Shown here: positions 22,416-33,406 of the stretch, piece by piece | How the letters are laid out: each line of letters begins with the position of its first letter | Numbering within the stretch: position 1 is the stretch's first letter | From: Mesostigma viride | Lineage: Eukaryota > Streptophyta > Mesostigmatophyceae > Mesostigmatales > Mesostigmataceae | Length of the DNA: 64,000 nucleotides | NCBI GenBank assembly: GCA_009746045.1 | Contig: RPFO01000329.1 | Coordinates: 62,001 to 126,000, forward strand | Direction of reading: 5' to 3' | The notes under the pieces: model-generated | What the model was told of the DNA's origin: nothing | Seen by the model: the letters and a program-made list of their open reading frames with translations, nothing else | The model's database searches: none | Program-made: the position numbers and the translations under genes

Positions 22416-25400
22416 TAAAAATATAATTACTTACAGCAGAGTGAAATCACTCAAACCAAAGCAAACGCCCAGCTATAAACCTATATACAGAGCCATGTCA
22501 AAGCTCTATACTACGATAAGACCAATGGAAACGCCTAACGGGAGGAACCTAATAGCCCTGCTGCACCGCAAAATCAGCCCGCGTACGGCGGAGCATGATG
22601 TCAGCCATGGCCCGAGTCAGCGCCACCGACAAGCGCTGACGCCAATATGACGTCCAGGTCCGCGCCGACCATGGGGCCCGCTGGCCCTCCAGGTCCAGCC
22701 GGTCCTCCCGGAGCCGGCAACACTCCTTGAAGAAGGCGGAGGTCAGGGGCCCCATGGCCCCAAACTCCTCCAGGACAAAGGGCACCACACGATGGTGCCC
22801 GACGTCGCCGTAGGCCAGGAGCTTGGCCCGCTCCGCCCGGTCCGCCGTGTAACCTGCCGTGAGGGAGGCCCCAGCCACGTGGCTAAGAGCCAAGGGCCGC
22901 GCCACCGAAACGTCAATAAGCAGATGCCGGCCACCCCCCTCAAAGTCCAGCACCACGATGTCAGGCCGGTGGTTGGGGGAATAGAAGGCAGCGCCATCCG
23001 CATCCTCGGACCGGATGTTCGCGTGGGGGAAAACCGACCGAATCATGGCGAGCACCACCGTCAGGAGGACAGTGTGCAAATACAAATACCAATTCTGATT
23101 CTGTTGGCCCCCCATGCAGGCAAGGTAGTGAGTCCCCGTGGGATCCAGCGGCTGCCCACAGCTACCACAAGGCCGCCCGGCCGGAACAAGAGGCTGCGGG
23201 GCAAATAGCTGGTGCCGGAGCGCCACCGAGTAGTGGCTGGGAGCCAAGGCGAATGGGGGGGCCATGGGAAGAGCACGAAGGTACGCCGAGCCCACACTCC
23301 GCAAGGAAAGCGAGAACAGCCACGCACGTCCCTGGGCGTTGAGGTCCGCGAAAAGAGCAATCCAATCAGCCGTGTGCAGAATACCCGCGTAGGTTTTCTG
23401 GTGTTTATCGATGACGCGAGCAGGGAATGCGGCGGGAGATTGAACGGAGGCGACCGAGGGAGTGCCGCGAGGGAGGTGGCGCTGTACCGCCTGAGCGGCA
23501 CGGACGGGAGAACAGGCCTGCTGGATCTCAGCATAGGCCTCCTGGATGGCGGTGACGAAGGGCAAAGGGCTGCTGGGGTCCAGGAGGTCAGGCGCTGCCG
23601 TTGCCAAAAGGGGCAGGAGCCGGCAGCTTTCCGCCCACGACTGAGCGACGGAGCCCAAAAATGCTGCTGGGGCCAGCCGGGCGGCACGAGTCAGACCGCA
23701 GCCACCCATCCGTGCAGGCAGGGAGGCAATGCGAATAGCATGTGGCGGGAGGTCGGGGCCCGGGACCAGCTGCGCCAAGGCCGACTGGATGCGTTCGTCG
23801 TGGCCCTCGGCGGCCAGCCGGACCTGAGCCGGAAGAGCGCCCCGGAGCCAGTGAACGACGCGAGGGTGAGCGCAAAACCACAGAAGCAGACCCTTGGTCT
23901 GCGAATCATGAAGGCGCGCAATCAAGGGCAGTACCTCAGTGCGTGCCTCGAGGGCGGCCCGCAGAGCATCGATGACAAACGCGGGGTCGCCAACCGGAAC
24001 GCCGAGGACATCCAACCCATGGAGGCGCTCGTCCCGGCCCAAGAGCTGGGGCGGAAAGCCGGAGCAATCACCTTGGGGCGAGTACACCGCGCACTTGGCC
24101 AGGGTCAACTGGAGGTTGATGTCGGCCACCGCGGTCTGCAGTGCCAGCAGAGCCGCGGTGGTGTCCGGCACAGGGCCCAGAAGGTAGATATCATCCAAGT
24201 AGGCCTGAATAGCGACCGCCGGGTGGGCAGCATGGACCGCTTGGAGGCAACCCTGGAGGGGGGCGGCAAAGTACAGGGGTCCCAGGGGGTCCCCTTGCTG
24301 GGTGCCCGACCGCGACAGCAGGCCGCCGCGAGTGCCGTCCTCCATGATGTGAACCAGTTGGCCGGGCTGGCCGTAGCACACGGCTGTCCAAGCGTACAAG
24401 TCCTCGAAGGACTCCATGACGGCCGCAAACATGCTGGCGCGGGACAGACTGTTGAACGCGTTGTGGCAGTCGACCTTGACGACAGCGTGGGTGGGGTGGG
24501 CCTCGAGGTAGGCCTGCACCGAATGGATGAGGATATCCGCCCCGCCTGGAGTCGTCACCCCCAGCTGGGCCGCCACCGAGGTCTCACCCGCTGCGAGGGG
24601 CGGGCAGAAAAAGGCACGGAGCTCGGGCGCCTTTTGGCGGCAGATCACTTTGCCCACGAGCTTGCGGAGCACCTCACCGCAGGCGATCGGGCGCACCTTG
24701 CCCTCGGGGGGGGCAAGACACCCTTGAGCAGAGCGAGGAGGCGAGCGCCCGCTAACCACTCGCGCGCAGCGGGAGGAACGCGACCAGCCGCCAGGTCAAT
24801 GAGGGTGTCAAAGAGAATGTCCTCGCCCCCATGCCCCACCAGGACCTCCAAGTGCTCGTAGCGCCAGCCCGACGGCCCGGTAGAGGAAGCCCGCGGGACC
24901 GCACGCATCACCTCCAGGAAGCAGTCGCGGTCCAGCCGGAGGGGGGCCGGCAGGGGGTCCGGCACGGGCAGCTGGAATCCGGGCTCCGCAGGGTGAAGAG
25001 CCTCCAAGGCCGCCAGGGTAGCCGCATTGGCGGGGGCCAGCTTGGCCATTTCCAAGCGGGTCATGGCCCGGCTGAGCTGCCCCTCGCGGACGAGGCGGAT
25101 GACGTCGGCGGCCACCCGCTCGAAGTTGACCTCCCCCGACAGCCGGGCCGTGCGCGGGGGCGGCACGCCAAACAGCCCCTCCCAGTCCCCCTGCAGAAAG
25201 CGTCGGCAACGGGCAATAACCGCACCCTGGAGGCCGCGCACACCACGCCCGAGAGGGGTGAGGAGCAGGCGGGGGGTCACCATGTGCAGTTTAAAGCCCA
25301 GCGGGTCGTCCGGAGCGGCGTGCATGCGCCGGAGAGAAACGATTGCACATTGCGCGAAAAGGCTACGCGCGCGGTGGGGGAGGTCGGTCAGGGTAGACGT

Positions 25401-25928
25401 CGGGTTGATGGCGCATGCATCCCAGGGAACCGTGTCAAGCCAACGCCAACTGGCCGAGTAGTCGGGCGGCGGGGGCTGGGAGCCGGTGGGAGCCGAGGCG
25501 GGAGGGGGGGAGGGGGCCGGGACTGCTGGCCGGTTGAGGGGCCGTTGAGCAACACAGGCGCGCGCGTGCTGAGCGCGCCCGTGAATGGAGTACACCCGCT
25601 GGCAGTGAGCTTCCGGGCACCGGTAACAGCTCATGGCCTGCAGATCCGCCGCGCCGAGATCGGGGTGCACAGCGCGAAGGTGCTGGCAGAGGAGGTTACG
25701 GTTGTGGAACACACCAGCACACGGGGACCCCGTGGGAAGCAGCACGGCACACCGGTGAAGGCCGTCGGCGGGCGCTGAGTGGCGGGGAGCGGCGCCAGCA
25801 AAGGCAGGACGTGGGGCCTGCGGCGTCTCCCCAGCCGGGCCGGCAGGCGCGCGCACCACGACCCGACCAGCGCCCGGCATGCCCGCCGGGGCCACGGAGG
25901 AGGCAGTGCCCACCGGGGAGACCCCCAG
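22416..25928 (-). mobile_element. R2-like non-LTR retrotransposon, nearly complete
   Basis: A 3.5-kb insertion bounded by 15-base direct repeats, with one long reading frame on the minus strand. The domain order (N-terminal zinc fingers, reverse transcriptase, C-terminal zinc knuckle and restriction-like endonuclease) is that of R2/NeSL/CRE-type elements, not of APE-type LINEs. There is about 130 bases of 3' UTR and almost no 5' UTR, so a few bases may be missing at the 5' end. The element sits 92 bases past the TMEM138 stop codon and opposite to it. Confidence 0.8.
22549..25880 (-). CDS. R2-like retrotransposon polyprotein (zinc fingers, RT, RLE), one frameshift
   Basis: First in-frame ATG after the element boundary is at 25880. 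The product is about 1,110 residues. The N-terminus has two zinc fingers: one C2H2 type with CQHLRAVH, and one from CYRCPEAHCQRVYSIHGRAQ. The reverse transcriptase core follows, with VKVDCHNAFNSLSR, SGTQQGDPLGPLYF and the catalytic YLDD at about 24190-24201. Near the C-terminus is a CCHC knuckle, CGSCGQPLDPTGTHYLAC. After it comes RPDIVVLDF...LLIDVSVA, the PD...D core of the restriction-like endonuclease. The frame breaks once, at a run of eight G (plus strand, 24706-24713), within the stretch leading into KVRPIA. Upstream and downstream frames are otherwise open, so it is a young copy, a homopolymer error, or a frameshifting site. Confidence 0.82.
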
Positions 25929-25943
25929 CCATGTAATATATAT
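25929..25943. repeat. Target-site duplication of the R2-like element, right copy
   Basis: Second copy of CCATGTAATATATAT. Confidence 0.75.
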
Positions 25944-25965
25944 AGTAGGGATGCACTTATCCACC

Positions 25966-26084
25966 TCCATGAATCCTGAACGACTCGACACACGTGGATA
26001 AGATAGGAGCAGGCTGGAGCCACCATGGTCCGGATTCCCCCAGATCTCTGGCATGCGCTGGTTGTCTCTTTGATATAATGAATG
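25966..26084 (-). mobile_element. LINE family C 3'-end fragment
   Basis: A shorter, more diverged copy of the block at 32-213 (shared ACCATGGTCCGGATTC and GCGCTGGTTGTCTC). It directly follows the R2-like insertion. Confidence 0.5.
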
Positions 26085-26159
26085 TCAAGATTGTATTACA
26101 CATAAACCATAGAAATGTGAGATGTCCAATTCACTGATTGATCGACGAGGAATTTACGG

Positions 26160-26495
26160 TACAGAATAAATTAAAAAAATAAATTATAACATGCCTCCGT
26201 TGGGAGATCATGTAGCACATATTCCTTGATGGATGGGTGGAGTGAACGGGGAGCCGCGTAATCGAACTAACCTAGTGCTAATCTGATCTAGTCTAGAAAA
26301 ATCCTAACTACACTACTCATGCATCAAAACGCCTCCTCCTCTTGGGGGGAGGTGGCTTGCTCACAGGGGCTGGCGTGTGAGCCTTGACAATCTTCTGCCA
26401 CCGCGTCTTAATTGTTCTGCATGGCAGTCCAAAGTACGGTACACAGATCCTCACAATGATCGAACCTGTGGGCAAGCCCCCCCCCCCCAGGCGAG
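26160..26495 (-). mobile_element. LINE family B, 5'-truncated copy
   Basis: The minus strand ends with GAATATGTGCTACATGATCTCC, then CAACGGAGGCATGTTATAAT and an AT-rich tail. The same block is found at 29575-29915 and 40180-40660, where it follows the end of a long reading frame. This copy is short and its coding part is damaged. Confidence 0.6.
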
Positions 26496-26504
26496 GGAGG
26501 CGTA

Positions 26505-28617
26505 TTTTAATTAATTAATTAATTAAAATCATAGCTCCGTGGGGAGCATACGTAACACATAGCCCTGAGAAAGGGGCATCTATGGGTTTGTAATACAATC
26601 AGGGCGACAACCTGCAGGTGTAGGATGTACAACTATCACCTGCTCTGGGTGCACTATAGGTGCACCTGCACCTCCATGATGGTTCATGCCTCCTAAACAA
26701 GCACAGGCACCCAGGGGGGGCTTGAGGAGAGGGCCTAGAAGGCCTGCATGACATATTGGGTGGAAGGTATGTGGCTAGGCTATAGCTAGGGTACACATGG
26801 CCTCTCAGCAGGGAGTAACTCCCTGCATGGGCAAAGCATGACTCGAAATTGCTACGGCTATTGCAAGGGCGGGTGTGGGCCCATCACGTAGGCATACATG
26901 GCCACGTCACTAAGCTTTCTAGTCTACACTACTGCTATATATTCCCTAGGCTGGGGTGGCTGGGGTGGCTGGGGCGGCAGGGGTCGCCTGCCAGGGCTTG
27001 TGGGCGACGTAGATGTCCGCCCCCTTCCAGTAGACCGGCTTCTGCCCCGCCGTCTGCCGAAGCTGGAGGTAGGTCGGCCATAACTCCCGTCGCCGTTGTT
27101 GCTGCGTCAAGGTCAAGTCGTCGTCCAGCGTGCATGTAGGCGGTCCCCCTGCAAGCCGCTTGCGACACTTGAGGAACTCCATCTTATTATCCGCCATGGT
27201 GTCAAAGGTGAGGAGCAAGGGGGAGGGGCCGGCCTTACCCCGCGAGCGGTGAAGGCGGGTCACCCCCCGCGGCTTGCCCTTGTGTACCAGTGATAGCCAT
27301 GGGGACAAGGAGTTTTGTTCTCAAACGCCATCAGTGGCAAGGGTCTCGGGGGTCTCGTCCTGCAGCGGGTCGAAGTGCTTGACTATGACGTTAACCAGGC
27401 TGCGCTAATTGGCGAGCTTGGCCTCCTCGCGGAGGTCCAGCGTCTGGGCGGCGACGGCGGAGGTGGTGGAGGTGGCGTGCTGCTTAAGCATGTCCGCCCA
27501 GGTCGGGATGGGAGGAGCATCGCCGGCATGGCCAGCAGGGGCTGGCCGAGCGGCGATGTCCTTCACCGCCTGGGTGGTGATGCCGGCGGTGTTCTGCAAG
27601 CATTCGATGGCTATGGCATTGTCCGGCCTGCAGGCGCTTGTCGATGGCGAGGAGCTGGGCGGTGAGGGCGTCGGTTGTGGTGGAGGTGGAGGCGAGGAGC
27701 TTGGAGGTGGCGGTGGTGGTGGAGGAGAGGAGGGGAAGCTCGGCAGCCAGCGTGCCCCCCATGGCCGCCACATCTGCGGCGAGGGGGGTTGTAACGTGCT
27801 GCACGAGGGCCTGGTTGATGATGGAGCGGATTTCGGAGGTGGAATTCATGGAGGTGGGGGCCCAGATCTCGGCGATCGACAGAGCGCCCGAGGAGGGAGC
27901 AGAGGGCGATGAGCTGAAGGCGGGGGCGGGGGATCCCCCGCCCCCGCCTTCAGCTCATCGCCCTCTGCTCCCTCCTCACTATAAGGCTGGGCAGATCCGG
28001 CATGTAGTACCGGCCACGCCACCTCCAGGCGGAGTGAGGCGACCGAGGTCGTCAAGGTGCCGGCACAGGGCAAGAAGCGAGGTGCGCGACCCGTAAAACA
28101 CGGCGCTCATAAAAAGGGTGGGCTTTGCGTTGCAGTGACAGTGCCCACCATGCGGCTGATTTGGCGTCAAAGTCGAGTTCTTTCCAGCCCGGCTCGGCAG
28201 GGGGCGCCGGATCCTCAGGGCGGCTGCGTTTAGGCTCAGGCGATGCAGAGGGCGAGGCAAGCCCGTGAGGGGGCTGGGCAACCACCAGTGCACGACTAGT
28301 GTCACCGCTACCTTCCGGACCTATGAGCGGAGCTGCAGCCGGAGCTGCAGACGTATTTTCATTGCCTAACGCATTCGGCCAGGCTGCGTTCCGTTGTTGT
28401 GCGTTTGCTCGTCATAATAGCAGTTCGCGTAATAGCTGCAGGCCGGTCACAATACTGCGTTACAGCTGTAACCGTTTATAGTAGCAGATGCGCCTAGAAA
28501 AGATGCATCGGTTGCAAGTGATCTGACGGAATTTGGGGCTCAGACGCGAAAGTTCTGAGCTCCGCCGTTGACCAGCCATGGCTACCTCGTGGCTCGTGGC
28601 TCGTGGCTCGTGAGACA
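26505..28617 (-). mobile_element. ORF1-only retroelement, near full-length copy (A3)
   Basis: Runs from the (TTAA)n tail at 26513 to the family 5' end at about 28617, where the minus strand starts with repeated GAGCCAC units followed by GAGGTAGCCATGGCTG. ORF1 is recognisable across the copy: GSGDTSRALVV, AAMGGTLAAELP, VKDIAARPAPAGHAGDAPPI and LTLTQQQRRRELWPTYLQLR. It is broken by several frameshifts and stops and by a perfect palindrome at 27890-27977. No reverse transcriptase is present. Confidence 0.75.
27890..27977. repeat. 88-base perfect palindrome with no spacer
   Basis: Two 44-base arms meet at a central GGGGATCCCC. One arm is ORF1 sequence of the surrounding element and the other is its inverted copy, so part of ORF1 has been duplicated in reverse. 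Confidence 0.85.
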
Positions 28618-28879
28618 AATATGCGCCGGGGGAGGCGTTAGATCGATATAGATAGGTTTTTATTGACTAGACTAGCCTGGAATATAGATCGATTAGATTT
28701 TTGCCCGCGGCTCCGTCACCACCGGCCCACCCAAGCCCGGCCGGCCACTACTAGTCCATGGAATGGGTACTACATGGCCCCATGCATGCATGCTAGACAA
28801 GACGTACCCCTAGGGCCTATAGAGGGTCGCGGGCACCATAGTTACCTATACAGTAGTGTAGGACTGCTTAATTTTGTAG
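28618..28879. other. No gene recognised
   Basis: Short unique-looking sequence between retroelement copies, with several ATCGAT/TAGATCGATAT motifs. Nothing coding is supported. Confidence 0.35.
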
Positions 28880-29125
28880 ATAGCTTAGACGGGTAGGATT
28901 CGGTTACCCATCCATCGATCCATCCATCAAATCCAGATGATGCCTAGCTTTATCTAGTTATATCGGCTAGCTGCATGTGCATGCCCACGCAGAGAGCTGC
29001 TCTCTGCTGAGAAGCCACGCTCTAGCCATTATCTAGCCATGATGATCTAATTCCCCCATCTATTAATTTAAATTAATTTAATTTAATGATCTCCCCACAG
29101 AGTCATGTTCTAATTTAATTTAACC
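28880..29125 (+). mobile_element. ORF1-only retroelement, 3'-end fragment (A4)
   Basis: Contains the GCCCACGCAGAGAG...CTCTCTGCTGAGAAGCCACG block, the GCCATGATGATCT block and an AT-rich end after CTCCCCACAGAGTCATGTTC, all family 3' features in diverged form. Confidence 0.5.
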
Positions 29126-29574
29126 CATAGTCGGCTGACCCATTTCTTTTCTTTTTTTTTTACCGCCTCGTCTGCCATTAATTAATTAATGAAGAAATTA
29201 ATGAGACTCGTGCTCCCGTTAGAGAGTCACGGCCATTACATGCAGTATAGAGGACAGCTCAGATGAGGATTATTTGATCAGACAGCTCAGATGAGGATTA
29301 TATCCAGGTGCCTCTAGTGACTATATGGTTGGGGCATGATGATGCAGACGCCTTTGTAACTTTTGTGTAATTATTTTTTTCTGATGAGATTAGCATCGTA
29401 CTCTGTACGTGGCATGCCCATGCCCATGACACGCGGGGGGTGTACATGTGGGTTATAACCAGGGCTGGGGATGCCCCTAAAACCCCTCAGGCTCCGGCTA
29501 GAGGCCTTCATATTCTCCCAAACCGGCGCCTCTAAATGTGTGTGTTCCAAGCCTATCTGTGGGCTCTGGACCAT
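29126..29574. other. No gene recognised
   Basis: A short direct repeat (GACAGCTCAGATGAGGATTA, twice, about 29252-29300) is the only structure. No supported exon. Confidence 0.4.
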
Positions 29575-29915
29575 TAAAGTTAAATTAAATTAAATTATAA
29601 CATGCCTCCGTTGGGAGATCATGTAGCACATATTCAGTTCCATGATCGATGGGTGGAGTGGAGGAAGCCGCGTAATCCAACTAACCTAACTCTAAGCTAT
29701 CTAGTCTAGAAATTAGCCTAACTACACTAGACTCATGCATCAAAACGCGCCTCCTCCTCTTGGGGGGAGGGGGCTTGCCCACAGGGTCTGGCGTGTGAGC
29801 CTTGACAATCTTCTGCCACCGGCCCACCGCGTACGTCTTGTCCTGCATGGCAGTCCAAAGACGGGAGAGAGAGTGGATGCGGTGTTCAAACTGGGCTGGG
29901 ACCATGGGGCATAAT
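29575..29915 (-). mobile_element. LINE family B, 5'-truncated copy
   Basis: The minus strand encodes the end of a protein (QFEHRIHSLSRLWTAMQ, then GRWQKIVKAHTPDPVGKPPP and a basic PKRRRR), followed by the family B 3' end and a TTTAA-repeat tail at 29575-29600. The protein end is also present at 40180-40660. I take it as the C-terminus of the LINE pol, but no pol domain lies in the fragment to prove this. Confidence 0.6.
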
Positions 29916-29934
29916 TACTGCATCCGCTATGAGT

Positions 29935-30328
29935 CAGCCATGGCCATGCATGCTTTGCCCATGCAGAGAGCCATTGAAGTGCTCTCTGCTGAGACGCCAT
30001 CATGCCCAATGAGTTACTCTCTGCTGATCGAGGCCATGTGTACCCCAGCTATAGCCTAGCACTATACCTTCCACCCAATATGTCATGCAGGCCTTCTAGG
30101 CCCTCTCCTAGCTCATGCCGCCTTGTGTGCCTGTGCTTGTTTAGGAGGCATGAACCATCATGGCGGTGCAGGTGCACCTTGTGCACCCAGAGCAGGTGAT
30201 AGTTGTACATCCTACACCTGCAGGTTGTCGCCCTGATTGTATTACGAACCCATAGATGCCCCTTTCTCAGGGCTATGTGTTACATATGCTCCCCACGGAG
30301 CTATGATTTTAATTAATTAATTAATCAT
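29935..30328 (+). mobile_element. ORF1-only retroelement, 3'-end fragment (A5)
   Basis: Nearly identical to 3790-4116: CCATGCAGAGAG...CTCTCTGCTGA, GTGCACCCAGAGCAGGTG, ACACCTGCAGGTTGTCGCCC, then CACGGAGCTATG and (TTAA)n. Confidence 0.7.
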
Positions 30329-30384
30329 GCCCAAGCCATTGCGCCCAACGGAGTTATGTTACAATTCAATTCAAGCCATTGCGC

Positions 30385-32366
30385 ATTACGAGCCACGAGC
30401 CACGAGGTAGCCATGGCTGTCGGAGCTCATAATAACTTTCACGTTTGAGCACCGAATTCAGCTGTGAATATCACAATCGCTTCGTCTTTCTTAGACGCAC
30501 ATGCTGATATAATTTTCCGAAGCTATAACGCACTATACGATGAGCAAACGCCGGCCTCTCGACGCAACGCAGCCTGGCGGCTGCGCTCAGCAATGAAAAT
30601 ACGCCTGCAGCCCCGGCTGCAGCTTCGCCAACCGGCCAGACAGAAGGCAGCGGCGCCACTAGCCAAGCTCTAGTGGTCGCCCAGCCCCCTCTCGGGCTCA
30701 CCTCGCCAGCAGCGTCGCCTGAACCCAAGCGCAGTCGCCCTGCCGAGCCGATTTTTGACGAATTTGACGCCAGCCAACCCGGCTTTTTCGACAAGCTCAC
30801 TGAAGACCGCATCCTGAGCTACGTGTTCTGGGGATCCACCGCCTCGCTTATTGAACTGTGCAAGCAGCAGAGCTTCCATCAGGGTCGTCTCATCAATACT
30901 CAGCAGCACTACTACAGCGTCGCCCATACGAGTACATCTTCACCGCCCCCCGCCCCCGGCTGCAGATATACGCCCTCTTCTCCCTCCTTGGACGCTCCAT
31001 CGGGGAGCTCTGGCCCCCCAAGCCCATCACCACCACCTTGACCGAATCCTCCATCCGCGCCCTCCTTAAGGAAGCTTTCGAGCAGCACGTGACCCCCCTT
31101 GCCACAGATGTGGCGGCAATGGGCGGCACGCTGGCTGCTGAGCTCCCCACCATCTCCACCGCCACCTCCACCCTCCTCGCCTCCTCCACCGCCACCACCC
31201 CCTCCTCCGACGCCATCACCGCCCAGCTCCGCGACATCGACCAGCGTCTTAAGGACAATGCCATCGCTATCGAGGTCTTGCAGAACACCGCAGGCCTCAC
31301 CGCCCAGGTGGTGAAGGACATTGCCGCCAAGCCAGCCCCTGCTGGCCTGGCCGGCGGCGATGCTCCTCCCATCACGACCTGGGCGGACAGCTTATAAGCA
31401 GCACACCACCTCCACCACCTCCGCCGTCGCAGCCCAGCTCCAGCGGCAGACGCTTGACCTCCGCGAGGAGGCCGAGCTCGCCAAGCGCAGCCTCAACGTC
31501 ATTGTCAAGAATCTCAAGATGGAGGAAGGTGAGAATTCCGAGAAGCTTGCGCGTGCTTTTGAGAGAGAAATCCTTGATCGCATGGGCCTTACTGGTGAGA
31601 TCGATCGAGCTGGTCGCCCACCGCCTTCCCCGCGCGCGGGGTATAACTGAGGCAGGGCCGCCCCCGCTCCTCACCTTTAAGACCCCGGCGGACAAGATTT
31701 CTTTTCTCAGACGCCGCAAGCGGCTCGAGAAGACTCTCTTCACCCTTGATGACGACTTGACCCTGGCGCAGCAACAATGGCGACGGGAGCTATGGCCGAC
31801 CTACCTCCAGCTCCGGCAGACCAACTAGGCGGGCCAGCCGGTGTACTGGAAGGGGGGGGCCATCTACGTCGGCCACAAGCCCTGGCAGGCGACCCCCGCG
31901 ACCCCAGCGACTCCAGACGCCCCAGCTTAGGGGAATACAGCAGTAGTAACTAGTGTAGAATAGATAGACCGTGGCCATCTACATGTACGCCTCCTAGAGG
32001 CACTATCCCAGCTAAGCCACGCGCTTTATTTAATCATGTACATGTGTGCCTACGATGAGCCACACTCCAGATGATGCCTAGCTTTATTTAGTTATGCTGT
32101 GCCCATGCAGAGAGTTGCTCTCTGCTGATCGAGATGCCACGCTCTAGTTTTGTATAGCCATATGATGATCTTCCCCCTCACAGGCATGCTCCCCCCTTAC
32201 CCGGGCATAGCGTGATAGACCATGAGGGTTCAGGTGCCCTGGTGCACCTAGAGCAGGGGTCCTTTACATCCCCACCCTTGCAGGAAGTAGCTTAGGATGT
32301 ATGATAGGCCATATGCCCCCTCTCAAGGGCTATGTGCTACATATAAGTAGTTCCCAACGGAGTTAT
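30385..32366 (+). mobile_element. ORF1-only retroelement, near full-length copy (A6)
   Basis: Starts with GAGCCACGAGCCACGAGG and GTAGCCATGGCTG, the same 5' end as A3, A8 and A9, and ends with CCCAACGGAGTTATGTT. Flanking it on both sides is a stretch of about 24 bases (ACAATTCAATTCAAGCCATT, then GCGC) at 30360-30384 and 32367-32391. This may be a target-site duplication, although the match extends leftward into an older 3' tail. The interior is ORF1 plus 3' region only. Confidence 0.75.
30596..31930 (+). pseudogene. ORF1 of the half-LINE, several frame breaks
   Basis: The most complete plus-strand ORF1 in the window, read across frames. In order: a Pro/Ser-rich N-terminus (LTSPAASPEPKRSRPAEP); FWGSTASLIELC; YEYIFTAPRPRLQIYALFSL; a helical heptad-like part (SSIRALLKEAFEQHVTPLAT; ITAQLRDIDQRLKDNAIAIE); the RRM-like part (LNVIVKNLKMEEGENSEKLA); and the C-terminal part (PLLTFKTPADKISFLRRR; DDDLTLAQQQWRRELWPTYL). 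It ends ATPATPDAPA. The coiled-coil, RRM, C-terminal-domain order is that of L1 ORF1p. The copy is inactive: a stop (TAA) at 31395-31397, a TGA near 31648, and a TAG near 31826 in place of a sense codon. Confidence 0.65.
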
Positions 32367-32394
32367 GTTACAATTCAATTCAAGCCATTGCGCG

Positions 32395-32655
32395 TAGCCA
32401 TGATCATTATCCACCTAATCGATTAGGTGGCCATGTCCGCAACTTTGCACAGCTGCTGGCCGGGAATACATGGTGGTGCAGGTGCACCTCAATTGTGCAC
32501 CCCAAGTAGGTGCATGTCAGTTTACGCCAACCACCTGCAGGTTGTCGCCTAGAATGTATTTGAAACCATCTGACGCCCCTTCGATCTCAGGGATATGTGT
32601 TCATATATTTTCCCCACGGAGTTGTTCTTAATTATAATCAATCAATTAACACTCA
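32395..32655 (+). mobile_element. ORF1-only retroelement, diverged 3'-end fragment (A7)
   Basis: Retains GGTGCAGGTGCACCT, CACCTGCAGGTTGTCGCCTA, TCAGGGATATGTGTTCATAT, CCCCACGGAGTTGTTC and an AT-rich tail. Confidence 0.55.
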
Positions 32656-33406
32656 AGTACTTATTTACTTACGCTTTTAATTGCTATGCCTGCAAAGCTT
32701 TATTTCACCCACTGTTGCGCCGGCATGGCCATGGTAGTGTTGCGGAGCTAGAGATCGAGCGCTCTGTGGCCGGCAGCTGCTCATGCACTTAGGGTAGTGA
32801 GAGAAGCTAGCGGCTGGCGCCCTAGACCCTCCTCATTTATTGTGTATGTAGGGGTTGAAGGTTCCTTTATTGGTACCCACGTGACGCAGTTTATACGTGA
32901 TAGTTATGTGATTGATCAATGGCACCCCAACGGAGGCATGTTATAGTTTTATTTATTTTTTAAATATCCTCACGATGTACATTAAGTGATATGTTGGTGA
33001 CCAAATAATTTATAATAGTTTGAACAGGTGCATGTGCCGGTGGTCAGAGGCAATACAGCGCACGGCGCTTTAATTAGCTGCCATGCTAGCTGATCGATTA
33101 TAAGATCTCAGTACCAAAATTTTGCCTAGATGGTTGTGTGTTGTGTTCCTGACCACTATCGACACATATTTCCCATCAGACGGTGTGCGAGCTTTGAGAA
33201 AACAAAAAGATTGCACAGCATCACTATATCCCACTGCAGCAGCAAATGCCTCAGTGGGTATACAAGAGATGCAGCAACAGCGTCATAAATAATGGCCACA
33301 AGTAGTGGCGCGGCGAGCCGGGCCCAGTAATTTGCATGCCTTGGGCGGCACAGCACTGAAGCGGTGCGTTAAATAGTTCTATACAATGTGGTTGAGAGAC
33401 CACAGG
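32656..33406. other. No gene recognised; short LINE B tail at 32925-32965
   Basis: Contains CCCCAACGGAGGCATGTTATA followed by a T-rich tail on the plus strand (32927-32965), the terminal motif of LINE family B. The rest is the 3' flank of the MBL-GAF gene; no exon is supported. Confidence 0.4.

Noticed and set aside
23212-24861. A 549-codon plus-strand frame (and another at 24831-25778)
   Set aside because: Antisense shadow of the R2-like polyprotein; GC-rich codon bias keeps the opposite strand open. No domain recognisable.
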